The notes under the pieces are model-generated. The model made no database searches, was not told the DNA's origin, and saw nothing but the letters and a program-made list of their open reading frames with translations. From contig NZ_JAKGAK010000001.1 in the NCBI RefSeq assembly GCF_023061185.1, positions 372,001-436,000 on the forward strand: a stretch of 64,000 bases of DNA, read 5' to 3'. Shown piece by piece: positions 39,155 through 48,522 of the stretch. Numbering within the stretch: position 1 is the first letter of the stretch; each line of letters opens with the position of its first letter. The translations under genes and the position numbers were made by a program. This DNA comes from Chromohalobacter beijerinckii. Its GTDB lineage: Bacteria; Pseudomonadota; Gammaproteobacteria; Pseudomonadales; Halomonadaceae.

Positions 39155-39895
39155 ATGTCTCGTGCTATCGAAATCCCCGCCGCAGACGGCACTATCGACG
39201 CGCATATCTTCATGCCCAATAACGCCGACGGCCCTCTACCGGCCGTGGTACTGTTCACCGATATCGGCGGCCTGCGCCCCTGCTATCACGAGAAGGCTCA
39301 GCGAATCGCCGATGACGGCTATGCCGTGTTGATGCCCAATGTCTACTACCGCGATGCAAACGGACACATCGTCCCGGAGGGCAAGTCCTTCCGCGATCCG
39401 GATGTGCGCCCGACGCTGCTCGAATATGCCGGCCATCTCACTCCCGAGGCACAGTCCCGCGACTTCGCCGCCCTGCTGAACTGCATCGACAATGAGCCCG
39501 AGTTCGGGGGCGGCAAGATCGGCGTGGTCGGCTATTGCATGACCGGCGCCTTCGCGCTGCGCATGGCGGCCGAACATGCCAATCGCGTGGCTGCTGCAGC
39601 CGGTTTCCATTCGGCGCGACTGGCCGAGGCAGACGACCCGAACAGCCCTGTGAACGTCGTCGGCAATATCGAAGGGCGCGTCTATTTCGGCCACGCCGAC
39701 AAAGACGAACTGCTGCCCCCAGAGCAGATCGCTCGCCTGGACGAAGCCCTCGCCACCGCCGGCGTGCACTTCACCACCGAGCTCTACAAAGGCGCGGCCC
39801 ATGGCTTCACGGCCAAGGACGCCCCTTCCTACGACGCAGCCGCCGATGACCTGCACCACAAGCGACTGGCCCTACTTCTGGAAGAGACGCTGTAG
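39155..39895 (+). CDS. Dienelactone hydrolase family protein
   Basis: A 246-aa alpha/beta hydrolase with Cys nucleophile in GYCMTGAFAL, acid in YFGHADKDELLP and His in GAAHGFT, the Cys-His-Asp triad of dienelactone hydrolases. Cytosolic. No chlorocatechol genes are nearby, so the natural substrate is probably not a dienelactone. It may be an operon with the O-methyltransferase. Confidence 0.9.
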   Translation: MSRAIEIPAADGTIDAHIFMPNNADGPLPAVVLFTDIGGLRPCYHEKAQRIADDGYAVLMPNVYYRDANGHIVPEGKSFRDPDVRPTLLEYAGHLTPEAQSRDFAALLNCIDNEPEFGGGKIGVVGYCMTGAFALRMAAEHANRVAAAAGFHSARLAEADDPNSPVNVVGNIEGRVYFGHADKDELLPPEQIARLDEALATAGVHFTTELYKGAAHGFTAKDAPSYDAAADDLHHKRLALLLEETL

Positions 39896-39955
39896 GGAAG
39901 CGTCGAGAGGTGCGGCGAGGGACCCAAGACGTAAGTCGAGCAGAATCTTTATAAG

Positions 39956-40012
39956 ATAGGCAGGACGAGATGGAAAAATTTGATGTAGATTCCATCTAAA
40001 CCCTGCCTATCG
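39956..40012. terminator. Large interrupted hairpin between convergent genes
   Basis: GATAGGCAGG pairs with CCTGCCTATC and, inside, AGATGGA pairs with TCCATCT around a 16-base loop. It lies between the convergent hydrolase and MBL-fold genes and probably ends both. No strong U tract is present. Confidence 0.6.
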
Positions 40013-40055
40013 TAACCACGATGTAAAGTGAAAGCCTGAGCGCCTACTTTTTAGA

Positions 40056-41051
40056 TTACTCCGTTGCCGTCACTTTTCGATTTCCATAATTGATAGGCAC
40101 CCACTCATAGCCCTCTCCGACCTTGCGAATATGACCGATGCCAGGGAACGGCATATGCGGCACGGCCACCAAGTCCCGATGCTTGGCAAAGTCGGCGAAG
40201 GCTGCTGTGCGGACTTTCCTCGCTTTCTTCTGATCGACGTCATAGGCAATCGTCACGGACGGATCAGGGAGTTGAACAGCCGCTACATGAACGATGTCGC
40301 CGGTGAAGGTAAGGGTCTGACCCTCGCTTTCCAATGTGAAGAATGCACTGCCCGACGTATGCCCCGGATGAAGGGAGGCGGTCAAGCCTGGCAGTACTTC
40401 GGTAGTTTTATCGAAGGTGTCGATCTTCCCGGCTTTGACATAGGGTTCGAGGATCGTTTCAGCCTGGTCAAAGTAATGCTGATCGTAGTTGGCCTGTTCT
40501 GCATTTTGAGGATCCAGGAAAAAGTCGACATCCGGTTTACCAACATGGACCATCGCATTGGGAAAAACGCGCTGGCCATCACGAGTTAGTCCGCCCATAT
40601 GGTCGGAATGGACGTGGGTGAGTAAGACATCCGTGATCTGTTCGGGTTTTACGCCGGCCGCCTGCAAGCTCTCGATCAGCTGACCACCGAGTTTTGAACC
40701 GAAGAGTTGACCTACGCCGGTATCAACGAGGACAAGCTTGTCCCCTAGCTCTAGCAAAAATGCATTGATGGAAACCTCGACGGGATTGGTCAGGTACGCC
40801 TGCGCCAAGCGTTCGTCGATCTCCTTGTTGGTGATGCCGTGCAGAATCTTGTGAAGGTTCTGCGGTACGCTGCCGTCGGAGAGAGCCGTTACCCGGACGC
40901 TGCCAATAGTGAAGGCATAAGTATCGGCGCCTTCATCCTGTTGGGCGATCCCCGGGGAGTGATTCAGAGTGGCGGTAGTGGCTGCAGAGACGGGTCCTGC
41001 GGCTGAAAGACCCAGCAGTAGGGTGGAAAGTATGAGTGAACGTATCATCAT
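40056..41051 (-). CDS. Secreted metallo-beta-lactamase-fold hydrolase
   Basis: A 331-aa MBL-fold protein with a signal peptide (about 1-23, GPVSAAT) and the zinc motif THVHSDHMGG (His146, His148, Asp150, His151), a further His in LHPGHTSGSAF, and Asp in TFTGDIVH. This resembles quorum-quenching lactonases or related periplasmic hydrolases; the substrate is not defined. It is divergent from a LysR gene, with a LysR-type dyad in the 154-base gap, so it is probably its target. Confidence 0.88.
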   Translation of the reverse strand: MMIRSLILSTLLLGLSAAGPVSAATTATLNHSPGIAQQDEGADTYAFTIGSVRVTALSDGSVPQNLHKILHGITNKEIDERLAQAYLTNPVEVSINAFLLELGDKLVLVDTGVGQLFGSKLGGQLIESLQAAGVKPEQITDVLLTHVHSDHMGGLTRDGQRVFPNAMVHVGKPDVDFFLDPQNAEQANYDQHYFDQAETILEPYVKAGKIDTFDKTTEVLPGLTASLHPGHTSGSAFFTLESEGQTLTFTGDIVHVAAVQLPDPSVTIAYDVDQKKARKVRTAAFADFAKHRDLVAVPHMPFPGIGHIRKVGEGYEWVPINYGNRKVTATE

Positions 41052-41127
41052 GAGTCTGTCTTCCTGTTTCAGGTAGGTGTCAGAGACAGATCATAGGGGC
41101 CGGCGGGTCTAGCGAGAAAACGATGCC

Positions 41128-41146
41128 GGTTATACCTTGCATAACC
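41128..41146. promoter_or_regulatory. LysR-type binding site between MBL-fold gene and its regulator
   Basis: GGTTAT and ATAACC form a perfect dyad with seven bases between and contain the T-N11-A pattern of LysR operators. It lies in the divergent promoter region. Confidence 0.7.
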
Positions 41147-41205
41147 CTCACGAATACTCATGCCCACGCTCGAAGTGAGCGAGGCTCCACAAAAGACGTG
41201 CTTTC

Positions 41206-42141
41206 ATGCCCGACCGTTTGAATGATATCGATATTGGTCTGTTGATGGCCTTCGAAGCCCTGATCCAGGAGCGCAACGTCAGCCGCGCCGCAGATCGTCT
41301 AGGAATCAGTCAGCCGGCCCTTTCAGGGCGATTGACCCGTCTGCGGGCATTGTTCGGCGATCAGCTTTTCGTACCGGTGGCGGGTCGGGGTGTCATGCCA
41401 ACGCCACGTGCCCAAGCATTGGGCGAGACATTGCCCCGGCTCTTGGGGCACCTGCGCGAGTTCATCGGGCATTCTCCCCATTTCGATCCGTCAGAGAGCG
41501 ACCGGACGTTCGTGCTGGCAGCTTACGATAACCCTGCCGTCATGATTGGCCCCGACCTTGTTACGGCCTTGAAGCGAGTGGCGCCCCATGCCCGGATTAC
41601 GTTCGTGTTGCCGGATCCCGAAACGATCACCCCGGCACTTGATCGCGGGGACGTGGATATGGTCATCGGACTGCCCCGTACGGCAGACGAGGGCCTGATT
41701 GGCCGGACACTGTTTTCCGATCAGTTCGTCACGGCACAGCGCCGGGGCCATCCACGGGGAAGTCAGCCGGTCACGCTGGACGAGTTTTGCGCCGCTGAGC
41801 ATGTAGTGGTGTCGAGCGAGGGCGGGGGCTACGCGGGGCCGGTGGATCGTGCATTGGAGGCGCTGGGTCGGAAACGGCAGGTTAGTCTATCGGTCCAGAG
41901 TTATGCCCTAGCGCCGATTGTCATGGCGGACAGCGATCACCTGTGTACGTTGCCCGGCCGCTTTCTCCAGCGCTTTGAATCCATGTTGGACCTGTTCACG
42001 CCACCGATGGAGATGGATTCATTTGAGCTTTATGCGCTTTGGCATCCACGCATGCGGGACGATCCAGCTCATCGGTGGTTTCGCGACCTGGTCGTTGAAG
42101 TCAGCGAGGGCATGAGCGATCGTTCCGCGACAAGATGCTAA
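41206..42141 (+). CDS. LysR-family regulator, divergent from MBL-fold hydrolase
   Basis: A 311-aa LysR protein with N-terminal HTH (MAFEALIQERNVSRAADRLG, SQPALSGRLTRLRALFGDQL) in the NodD/SyrM-like style with FVPVAGRGVMPTPRA, and a periplasmic-binding-like effector domain (about 95-300). It probably controls the divergent MBL-fold gene and itself through the dyad at 41128-41146. The effector is unknown. Confidence 0.9.
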   Translation: MPDRLNDIDIGLLMAFEALIQERNVSRAADRLGISQPALSGRLTRLRALFGDQLFVPVAGRGVMPTPRAQALGETLPRLLGHLREFIGHSPHFDPSESDRTFVLAAYDNPAVMIGPDLVTALKRVAPHARITFVLPDPETITPALDRGDVDMVIGLPRTADEGLIGRTLFSDQFVTAQRRGHPRGSQPVTLDEFCAAEHVVVSSEGGGYAGPVDRALEALGRKRQVSLSVQSYALAPIVMADSDHLCTLPGRFLQRFESMLDLFTPPMEMDSFELYALWHPRMRDDPAHRWFRDLVVEVSEGMSDRSATRC

Positions 42142-42230
42142 CCATACACTTAGGGGCATTTCTTGCCGGGTGGCGACGCCATCGATGCCGTAGAAACATG
42201 CCTTGTACTCGTATGTGGCAAGTAGCTGTG

Positions 42231-42252
42231 AAAAGGCCCCAATGGTGGGGCC
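42231..42252 (-). terminator. Intrinsic terminator of the alpha/beta hydrolase gene
   Basis: GGCCCCA and TGGGGCC pair with a four-base loop; on the minus strand the stem is followed by TTTT. It lies 20 bases after the hydrolase stop. Confidence 0.8.
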
Positions 42253-42272
42253 AGGCACGAATAGTATGCGTA

Positions 42273-43055
42273 TTATCCTCGATGTTCGTTTAGCCACCGC
42301 TGTATATGCCCTGCGACTTCCACTGGCGCTTCCAGCGGCAGCAAGTGGCCGATGCCCGCCAGTTCATGTGTTTCCGGGGTCGGTAGAAAGGGCACGAGCC
42401 GGTCGGCGAGCACGGCTGGAGGATCGACACGGTCGCACTCACCGATCAACAGCAGCGTCGGCACATCGATGCATCGTGTCGTTTCGCTGATATCTTCGAG
42501 CATCGCCACTGCCGGCCAGGCGGTCTTGGCCGCCGGATCGCCGGCCAAACTGTCGGCAATGGCGCGTTCGCGCACCATCCCGGCGAGCGGCGTCTCCGTG
42601 AGCACATGATCGAGTGTCTCTTCGACACTCGCGCGGCTGTCATAGGCCGATTGCATAGCAAGACGCTGAGGCTCCGGAACATCCATTGGCAGGGCCGGAG
42701 ACGATGCCACCAGCACCAGCTCCTTCAGCCAGGCCGGCCGCTGGCCCGCGAGATACTGGGCAATCTTGCCACCCATGGAATGACCGACCAGTACGACATC
42801 ACGGAGCTGACGTGCTTCGATCATCCCGCCAACCGCCTCGGCCAGATCCGCAATCCGATATCCACTGCGCGACGGGCCAGACTGACCCCAGCCTGGCAGA
42901 TCCGGCATGAGGCACAGGTTCCGCTCCCCAAGTGCCGCCGCTACGTCCATCCATGTGCGGCCAGAACCGCCCCAGTAGTGAAGAAACACGAGCGTGCGCT
43001 GCCCAGCGCCATGCTCCGCGACGTGAAGAACGGCGTTGTCTGTTTCGATCGTCAT
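42273..43055 (-). CDS. Alpha/beta-fold hydrolase
   Basis: A 260-aa hydrolase with oxyanion region FLHYWGGSGRTW, nucleophile elbow VGHSMGGKIAQ, acid in LLIGECDRVDPP and His in LAGIGHLLPLE. A small serine hydrolase (esterase or haloperoxidase-like); substrate unknown. It is divergent from a second LysR gene with a 111-base gap and is the likely target of that regulator. Confidence 0.9.
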   Translation of the reverse strand: MTIETDNAVLHVAEHGAGQRTLVFLHYWGGSGRTWMDVAAALGERNLCLMPDLPGWGQSGPSRSGYRIADLAEAVGGMIEARQLRDVVLVGHSMGGKIAQYLAGQRPAWLKELVLVASSPALPMDVPEPQRLAMQSAYDSRASVEETLDHVLTETPLAGMVRERAIADSLAGDPAAKTAWPAVAMLEDISETTRCIDVPTLLLIGECDRVDPPAVLADRLVPFLPTPETHELAGIGHLLPLEAPVEVAGHIQRWLNEHRG

Positions 43056-43166
43056 GGTTTGTACTCCGAATAGGTAAGCGGAGCTAGCATCATGAAGGCG
43101 ATCGCCAGATGATAGAATGAGATAAATATGAGTTGGCGTCGATCATTAAGCGATGGAATAACAGGC

Positions 43167-44060
43167 ATGGATCGTTTTCGACAAATCGAGATATTCATCG
43201 CGGCGGTCGAGCACGGCAGTATTGCTGCAGCCGGAAGAGCCCTGGGACTGTCGCCTGCCATGGCCGGCAAATACCTGAGCGCACTCGAATCGGCACTGGG
43301 AACACGACTCTTGCACCGCAGCACTCGCGCGCTGTCGCTGACCGATGCCGGCCAGCAATATCTGGCGGCATCAAAACGAATCATGGAGGCGCTGGCCGAG
43401 GCAGACGCCGAAGCACGCGATGGCCGCAGCCAGCTTGCAGGAGAGATCCGACTGGGCGTACCCCGTGCCTTCGGCACCCAAAAGCTGCCGCCGATGCTGG
43501 CTGCGTTCTGCAGGGCCCATCCGCAGATCACGTTGAACCTGCACACGGATGAGCGCTACGCCGATCTGGTCGATGGCCGGCTGGACCTTGCCGTGCGCAT
43601 CGGGCAACTCCCAGATTCGGCTTTGTATACTCGACCACTCGGCAGTATCCACATGGGCCTGGGCTGTGCGCCCGGCTTGCTCGGCGCCCATGAACGGCAA
43701 GAAATCTCGCAAATCCGCCGGTTACCGCGATTGGTCTTCACGGCGGCTCGCTCGCCCGGCGACTGGATGGTGCGCGATAGCGAAGATCGCGCGTACGCCA
43801 TCGACGGCCCAGCCGCTATGCGCTCGGATGACATCACCTTGCTGGTTCATGCGGCGACCGAAGGCCTGGGTATCGTGTACGCGCCGATGTTTGCGCTCGA
43901 CGAAGCACTGGAAGATGGCCGTCTGATACAATTATTAGCCGATCATCGAACGACGCAACTCGGCCTGCAAATCGTCTATACCGATCGCCATCACCAGCCC
44001 GCACGAGTTCGTGCCCTGATCGACCATCTGACAGCCTGCTTCCAAGAGAAACGGGCATGA
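43167..44060 (+). CDS. LysR-family regulator, divergent from alpha/beta hydrolase
   Basis: A 297-aa LysR protein of the CrgA-like type: HTH in IEIFIAAVEHGSIAAAGRAL and MAGKYLSALESALGTRLLHR, then RSTRALSLTDAG, and an effector domain ending about residue 290. The ATG at 43167 (MDRFRQIE) matches family starts; the frame opens 13 codons earlier. Probably a local regulator of the hydrolase at 42273. Confidence 0.9.
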   Translation: MDRFRQIEIFIAAVEHGSIAAAGRALGLSPAMAGKYLSALESALGTRLLHRSTRALSLTDAGQQYLAASKRIMEALAEADAEARDGRSQLAGEIRLGVPRAFGTQKLPPMLAAFCRAHPQITLNLHTDERYADLVDGRLDLAVRIGQLPDSALYTRPLGSIHMGLGCAPGLLGAHERQEISQIRRLPRLVFTAARSPGDWMVRDSEDRAYAIDGPAAMRSDDITLLVHAATEGLGIVYAPMFALDEALEDGRLIQLLADHRTTQLGLQIVYTDRHHQPARVRALIDHLTACFQEKRA

Positions 44061-44097
44061 TGCAGAAATACGCTCTGGCATAGGCTTTACCAGCCGC

Positions 44098-44123
44098 AAA
44101 AAAGCCGGGCAATTCTGCCCGGC
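44098..44123 (-). terminator. Terminator at the end of the nag operon
   Basis: GCCGGGCA and TGCCCGGC pair around four bases; on the minus strand the stem is followed by six T. It ends the nagR-nagA-nagB-II-nagF-nagE transcript 30 bases after nagE. Confidence 0.92.
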
Positions 44124-44154
44124 CAAGCTGAGCAGCTCTCATACGACGCTGCTG

Positions 44155-45834
44155 TCAGCGTTCCCCCAGGCTGGCGGCGACGCCGGGGGCGCGTTCGCCG
44201 AGCAGTATGTGGACCAGATCGCCGTCGATGCGTTGAATGCCTTGCGCACCGAGTGTCTTGAGCGCGGCTTCGTCGAGACTCGCGACATCGGCGAGGCGAA
44301 GCCGCAGGCGGGTCATGGCCACGGCGGTGGCTTCCTGGACGTTGCCGCGCCCACCCAGGGCCGTCAACCAGTGGTCGAGCTGTTCGGCACTCAATCGCAC
44401 CACGCTAACCGTATCCGATCCGCTACCCTCACTGACCGCTGGAGCTTCACTCGGCGCGGCGCCTTCGGCACTCATCGCGGCGCGAATCTCGTCGGCAACG
44501 CCGTCGGCTATCGGTCCGAGGATTACCTGCAAGCCACCGCCGCGTAGGTGCAGCACGCCACGTGCACCGAGCTGCTTGAGCGCCGGTTCATCGATGGCTT
44601 TGTCGTCGACGAGCACCAGTCGCAGGCGCGTGGTGCAAGCGCCCACGCTGGTCATGTTGGCTGCCCCACCCAAGGCATGCACGAAAGCTGGGCCACGCTC
44701 CCCGAGATCGGTCGGGGCGCTAGTGGCACCTGCGGTTTCCGGTTCGCGCCCTGGCGTGGGTAGATCGAAGCGTACAATCGCCCAGCGAAACACCGTGTAA
44801 TACAGCGCGAAGTAACAAAGCCCCACCGGAATCATCAGCCAGCCGTTGGTCGAGAGCCCGTAGGAAAGCGCGTAGTCGAAGGCACCAGCCGAGAAGGTAA
44901 AGCCAAGTTTGACGTCGAGCAGGTTCATGAGCACCAGCGAGAGGCCGGTGAGCAGCGCATGCAACACATACAAAAACGGCGCCAGGAACATGAAGGTGAA
45001 CTCGATCGGCTCGGTGACGCCGGTCAGGAAGGCGGTCAACGCCAGCGATAGCAACAAGCCACCGACCTGGGCACGACGACCCTTGGGCGCAGCGTGATAC
45101 ATCGCCAGCGCCGCCGCCGGGAGGCCAAACATCATCACCGGAAAAAAGCCCGCCATGAAGCTACCCGCGCTGGGATCACCCGCAAAGAAGCGGTTAAGAT
45201 CGCCGGTCGCGCCATCGAAACTGCCGAACACGAACCACACGAAGCTGTTGAGTACGTGGTGCAGCCCAGTGACGATCAGCAAGCGATTGAGCACACCGTA
45301 GACGAAAAGCCCCAGATCGCCGGCGTCGATCAACCACTGGCCGAGGGTGTCGATGCCGGTCTGGACCGTCGGCCAGATCACCCCGAAGATCATCCCTAGG
45401 ATGACCGCAGCGAGCCCGGTGACGATCGGAATGAAGCGCCGCCCGCCGAAGAAAGCCAAGTAATCGGGAAGCTTGATGTCCTTGAAGCGGTTATAGAGTA
45501 GACCCGCCACGGTGCCGATGATGATGCCCGACAGCACCCCCATGTTGATGTCTTCGTTGAGCGTGTGCAGGACCGCATCGAGTACCAGATAGCCGACGAC
45601 TCCCGCCAGACCGGCGGCGCCGTTACTGTCGCTAGCGAAGCCCACCGCTAGGCCGATGGCAAAAATCAGCGCCAGATTGGCGAAGATCGCATCGCCGGCA
45701 TTGGCGATGAAGGAAATATCGAGCAGGTCTGGCTGCCCCAAGCGCAGCAGCAGACCGGCAACCGGCAGCACCGCGATGGGCAGCATGAGCGAACGACCCA
45801 GTTTCTGTAGGCCGCCCATGATATCGAGTCGCAT
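44155..45834 (-). CDS. nagE: PTS N-acetylglucosamine permease EIICB with a degenerate second EIIB
   Basis: A 559-aa inner-membrane permease: EIIC (about residues 1-355, some ten helices, with TGVTEPIEFTFMFLAP) transports and phosphorylates GlcNAc. A first EIIB domain (about 380-455) has phosphocysteine Cys400 in GACTTRLR. A second EIIB copy (about 480-555) has VAMTRLR at the same place, with Ala replacing Cys, so it cannot be phosphorylated. The ATG at 45834 (MRLDIMGG) is chosen over an upstream TTG. Last gene of the nag operon. Confidence 0.93.
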   Translation of the reverse strand: MRLDIMGGLQKLGRSLMLPIAVLPVAGLLLRLGQPDLLDISFIANAGDAIFANLALIFAIGLAVGFASDSNGAAGLAGVVGYLVLDAVLHTLNEDINMGVLSGIIIGTVAGLLYNRFKDIKLPDYLAFFGGRRFIPIVTGLAAVILGMIFGVIWPTVQTGIDTLGQWLIDAGDLGLFVYGVLNRLLIVTGLHHVLNSFVWFVFGSFDGATGDLNRFFAGDPSAGSFMAGFFPVMMFGLPAAALAMYHAAPKGRRAQVGGLLLSLALTAFLTGVTEPIEFTFMFLAPFLYVLHALLTGLSLVLMNLLDVKLGFTFSAGAFDYALSYGLSTNGWLMIPVGLCYFALYYTVFRWAIVRFDLPTPGREPETAGATSAPTDLGERGPAFVHALGGAANMTSVGACTTRLRLVLVDDKAIDEPALKQLGARGVLHLRGGGLQVILGPIADGVADEIRAAMSAEGAAPSEAPAVSEGSGSDTVSVVRLSAEQLDHWLTALGGRGNVQEATAVAMTRLRLRLADVASLDEAALKTLGAQGIQRIDGDLVHILLGERAPGVAASLGER

Positions 45835-45914
45835 GATCGTTTCTCCCACTCTTGTTGTTGTCCAGAATGTCGTTGTTCCGAACGGGCGCGTCAGGCGGTG
45901 ACCAGTGCTTCCAG

Positions 45915-48413
45915 CTAGGACTTGAGCCGCTCGCGCACCATGGCGCCGTCGTCCAGATCCAACCAGGCCGACAGCTGCTCGGCGAGTGCGCCAGCGTCTA
46001 GCTCACGCAATGAAGCCTTGACCGCCGGCACGCGGCTTGGCTCCACCGAGAGTTCGTCGACACCCAGAGCCACCAGCACGGCCAATGCCAACGGATCGCT
46101 GGCAGCGGCGCCGCACACGCCTACGGGGCAACGTCCGGCAGCGCCTTCGACGGTTGTCTTGATCAGCCGCAATACCGCCGGATGCAGCACATCGAGTTGT
46201 GCTGCGAGGCCGGGGTCTTCGCGATCCATGGCCAGCGTGTACTGCGTCAGGTCGTTGGTGCCGACCGATAGGAAATCGGCCTCGGCGGCGAGGCTGGCAG
46301 CACACAGTGCGGCCGAAGGCACCTCGATCATCACTCCGAGCTGCGGCAGTCGACTCACGCCCAGTTCCCCGGCCAGCGTTTCAAGCCGTTGGCGCAACGC
46401 CCGTAACTCTCCGACGCCACTGACCATCGGCAGCATGATGCGCAGTGCATCGAGGGGCTGGAGCGCGAGTAAAGCGCGTAATTGACTCTCCAGAAGTTCG
46501 GCGTGGCTAGCCCACAAGCGAATGCCGCGCACGCCCAGGGCTGGATTGGCAACGCTGGGCAGCGGTAGGTAGCTAAGTTGCTTGTCGGCGCCAATATCCA
46601 GCGTTCGTACGACCACCGGCTTGCCGCCTAGTGCATCGAGCGCGGCCTGATACTCATCGCGCTGCTCGTCGACGCTCGGCGCGCTTTCACGGTCGAGGAA
46701 CAGGAATTCGCTGCGCAGCAGGCCGATACCGTCGGCGCCCTCCTCGGCGGCGATAAACGCCTCGGCGCCGCCGGCGACGTTAGCGCAGACCTCGATAGTG
46801 CGCCCGTCACGGGTCGTCGCAGGCTGTCTTGCCGACTCGCGGGCAGCGCCTCGAGCCCGCTCGCGCTCAGCGATGCGCTCGCGCATGGCCTCAAGACTGG
46901 CGCTATCCGGTTGCGGTTCGAGCAGGCCGCGTTCAGCATCGAGAATCGCCATCTCTCCTTCGGCCGCCTCCAGCATCGCGCCCATCGCCACCAAACATGG
47001 CAGGCCCCGGGCACGGGCGAGAATCGCCACGTGCGACGTGGTCCCCCCCGCCACCAAGCAGATGCCCGCCGGACGCTGAGCGGCCAAGGCCGTCAGTTCC
47101 GACGGCGTCAGATCGTCGGCGATGATGATGGTGTCGGCCGGCACCTGTGGGACACTCGGCGCCGCCCCCAGGTGCGCCATCACTTGACGCTGTAGGTCGC
47201 GCAGGTCGGCAACTCGCGCCGCCAGTAGTTGGTTGCCAGTCGCCTGCAGACGCACCGCTTCATCATCGAGGGCCTCCTTCCAGGCCTGCCCGGCGCTGCG
47301 TCCGCTGTCGATATAACCTTCGGCGGCCTCGCGTAGCGCCGGATCATCGAGCCAGGCCAAGTGCGCCTCGAAGATCTCGGCTTCACTGCTTCGTGCGCTG
47401 CGCTTGGCTTGCTCCAGCGCCGTCTCGAGCGAATGACCGACGTTCTCCAATGCCACGCCCAGCGCCTCGCGCTCATGCGCCGGAACGCCTCCGACTTGCG
47501 GCACTGTGGGTAATGCCGCCACATAATGATGCAGCGGCCCGACCGCGAGCCCTTGGCTGGCGACGAGCCCAGCCAACTGCCCTACCCCAGCCTCGGCGAC
47601 AGGCACTTCGGCCGTACTAGCTACGGGATCATCGGCCTCGGCTTCGCTCAGCAGCCGCTCGGCGTTATCCAACGCCGCCGTGGCACATTCGCCTCGCGCG
47701 ATCAGCGTCACACGATCGCCGTTCACCAGCCCTAGATTCATCAACCGGCTCAAGCTGCGCGCATCGACGTGCGTTTCGCCGTGGACGAGTTCGAGATCGA
47801 CATTCTGTTCGTGGGCGATGGCGCGTAGCCGAGCCGCAGGCCGCGCGTGCAATCCAGTCGCCAACCCCAGCGTCACCTCGCGGGTCGCTTCACCTATTCG
47901 CCGGGGCGTCGCGTCGCCGCCATCTGGCGCATCCCAAGACGTGGGCGGCTCGAGACGCATGATCGACTCGCCCTGGCGCACCGTGTCGCCACTGTGCTGT
48001 GTACTGAGGAGTGTCAGACGCCAACCGGACGGTTCGGCGATAATCAATGGCGTGATCAGGCTCATCGCCTGCTGGGCGACTTGGTCGGCATCGAAACGCA
48101 ATAACGGCGCGCCGACCTCGACCCTTTGACCGGCCTCGACCAGCAGCTCGATGCCCGCACCGTCGAGATTGACGGTATCCAGCCCCAGATGAATGAGCAG
48201 CTCGACGCCACCCGCACTGCGAAGCGTCACCGCGTGGGCGGTACGTGCACAATGCACGATCTCGCCGTCGCAAGGCGCATGCAGCGTGTCGCCGAGCGGA
48301 TCGATGGCCATGCCCTCGCCGAGCGTGCCGCCGGCAAAGACCGGATCGGGCACCGCGTCGAGAGCGACGAGCACGCCATCCACCGGTGCCTGAATATCGA
48401 GTGATGAAGCCAT
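45915..48413 (-). CDS. nagF: PTS EIIA-HPr-EI fusion for N-acetylglucosamine
   Basis: An 832-aa cytosolic protein carrying three phosphotransfer modules in order: EIIA-Glc type (about 1-155, His75 in LLIHLGLD), HPr (about 178-265, His189 in GLHARPAA) and enzyme I (about 280-830, His461 in GGTTSHVAI, PEP-binding LLRSEFLFLDRE, Cys in GVCGAAASDP). It moves phosphate from PEP to NagE in one chain. It lies between nagB-II and nagE, as in Pseudomonas. Confidence 0.95.
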   Translation of the reverse strand: MASSLDIQAPVDGVLVALDAVPDPVFAGGTLGEGMAIDPLGDTLHAPCDGEIVHCARTAHAVTLRSAGGVELLIHLGLDTVNLDGAGIELLVEAGQRVEVGAPLLRFDADQVAQQAMSLITPLIIAEPSGWRLTLLSTQHSGDTVRQGESIMRLEPPTSWDAPDGGDATPRRIGEATREVTLGLATGLHARPAARLRAIAHEQNVDLELVHGETHVDARSLSRLMNLGLVNGDRVTLIARGECATAALDNAERLLSEAEADDPVASTAEVPVAEAGVGQLAGLVASQGLAVGPLHHYVAALPTVPQVGGVPAHEREALGVALENVGHSLETALEQAKRSARSSEAEIFEAHLAWLDDPALREAAEGYIDSGRSAGQAWKEALDDEAVRLQATGNQLLAARVADLRDLQRQVMAHLGAAPSVPQVPADTIIIADDLTPSELTALAAQRPAGICLVAGGTTSHVAILARARGLPCLVAMGAMLEAAEGEMAILDAERGLLEPQPDSASLEAMRERIAERERARGAARESARQPATTRDGRTIEVCANVAGGAEAFIAAEEGADGIGLLRSEFLFLDRESAPSVDEQRDEYQAALDALGGKPVVVRTLDIGADKQLSYLPLPSVANPALGVRGIRLWASHAELLESQLRALLALQPLDALRIMLPMVSGVGELRALRQRLETLAGELGVSRLPQLGVMIEVPSAALCAASLAAEADFLSVGTNDLTQYTLAMDREDPGLAAQLDVLHPAVLRLIKTTVEGAAGRCPVGVCGAAASDPLALAVLVALGVDELSVEPSRVPAVKASLRELDAGALAEQLSAWLDLDDGAMVRERLKS

Positions 48414-48522
48414 GTTGCCTCCGGCATTGTTGTTGTAAAGAACGTCGCTGTGTCGCTGTAGAAAAAGACGTTTAGAAAGAATCGTTGTCGCGCATCGTTT
48501 GGCTGAGAGCGATGGACGACGC

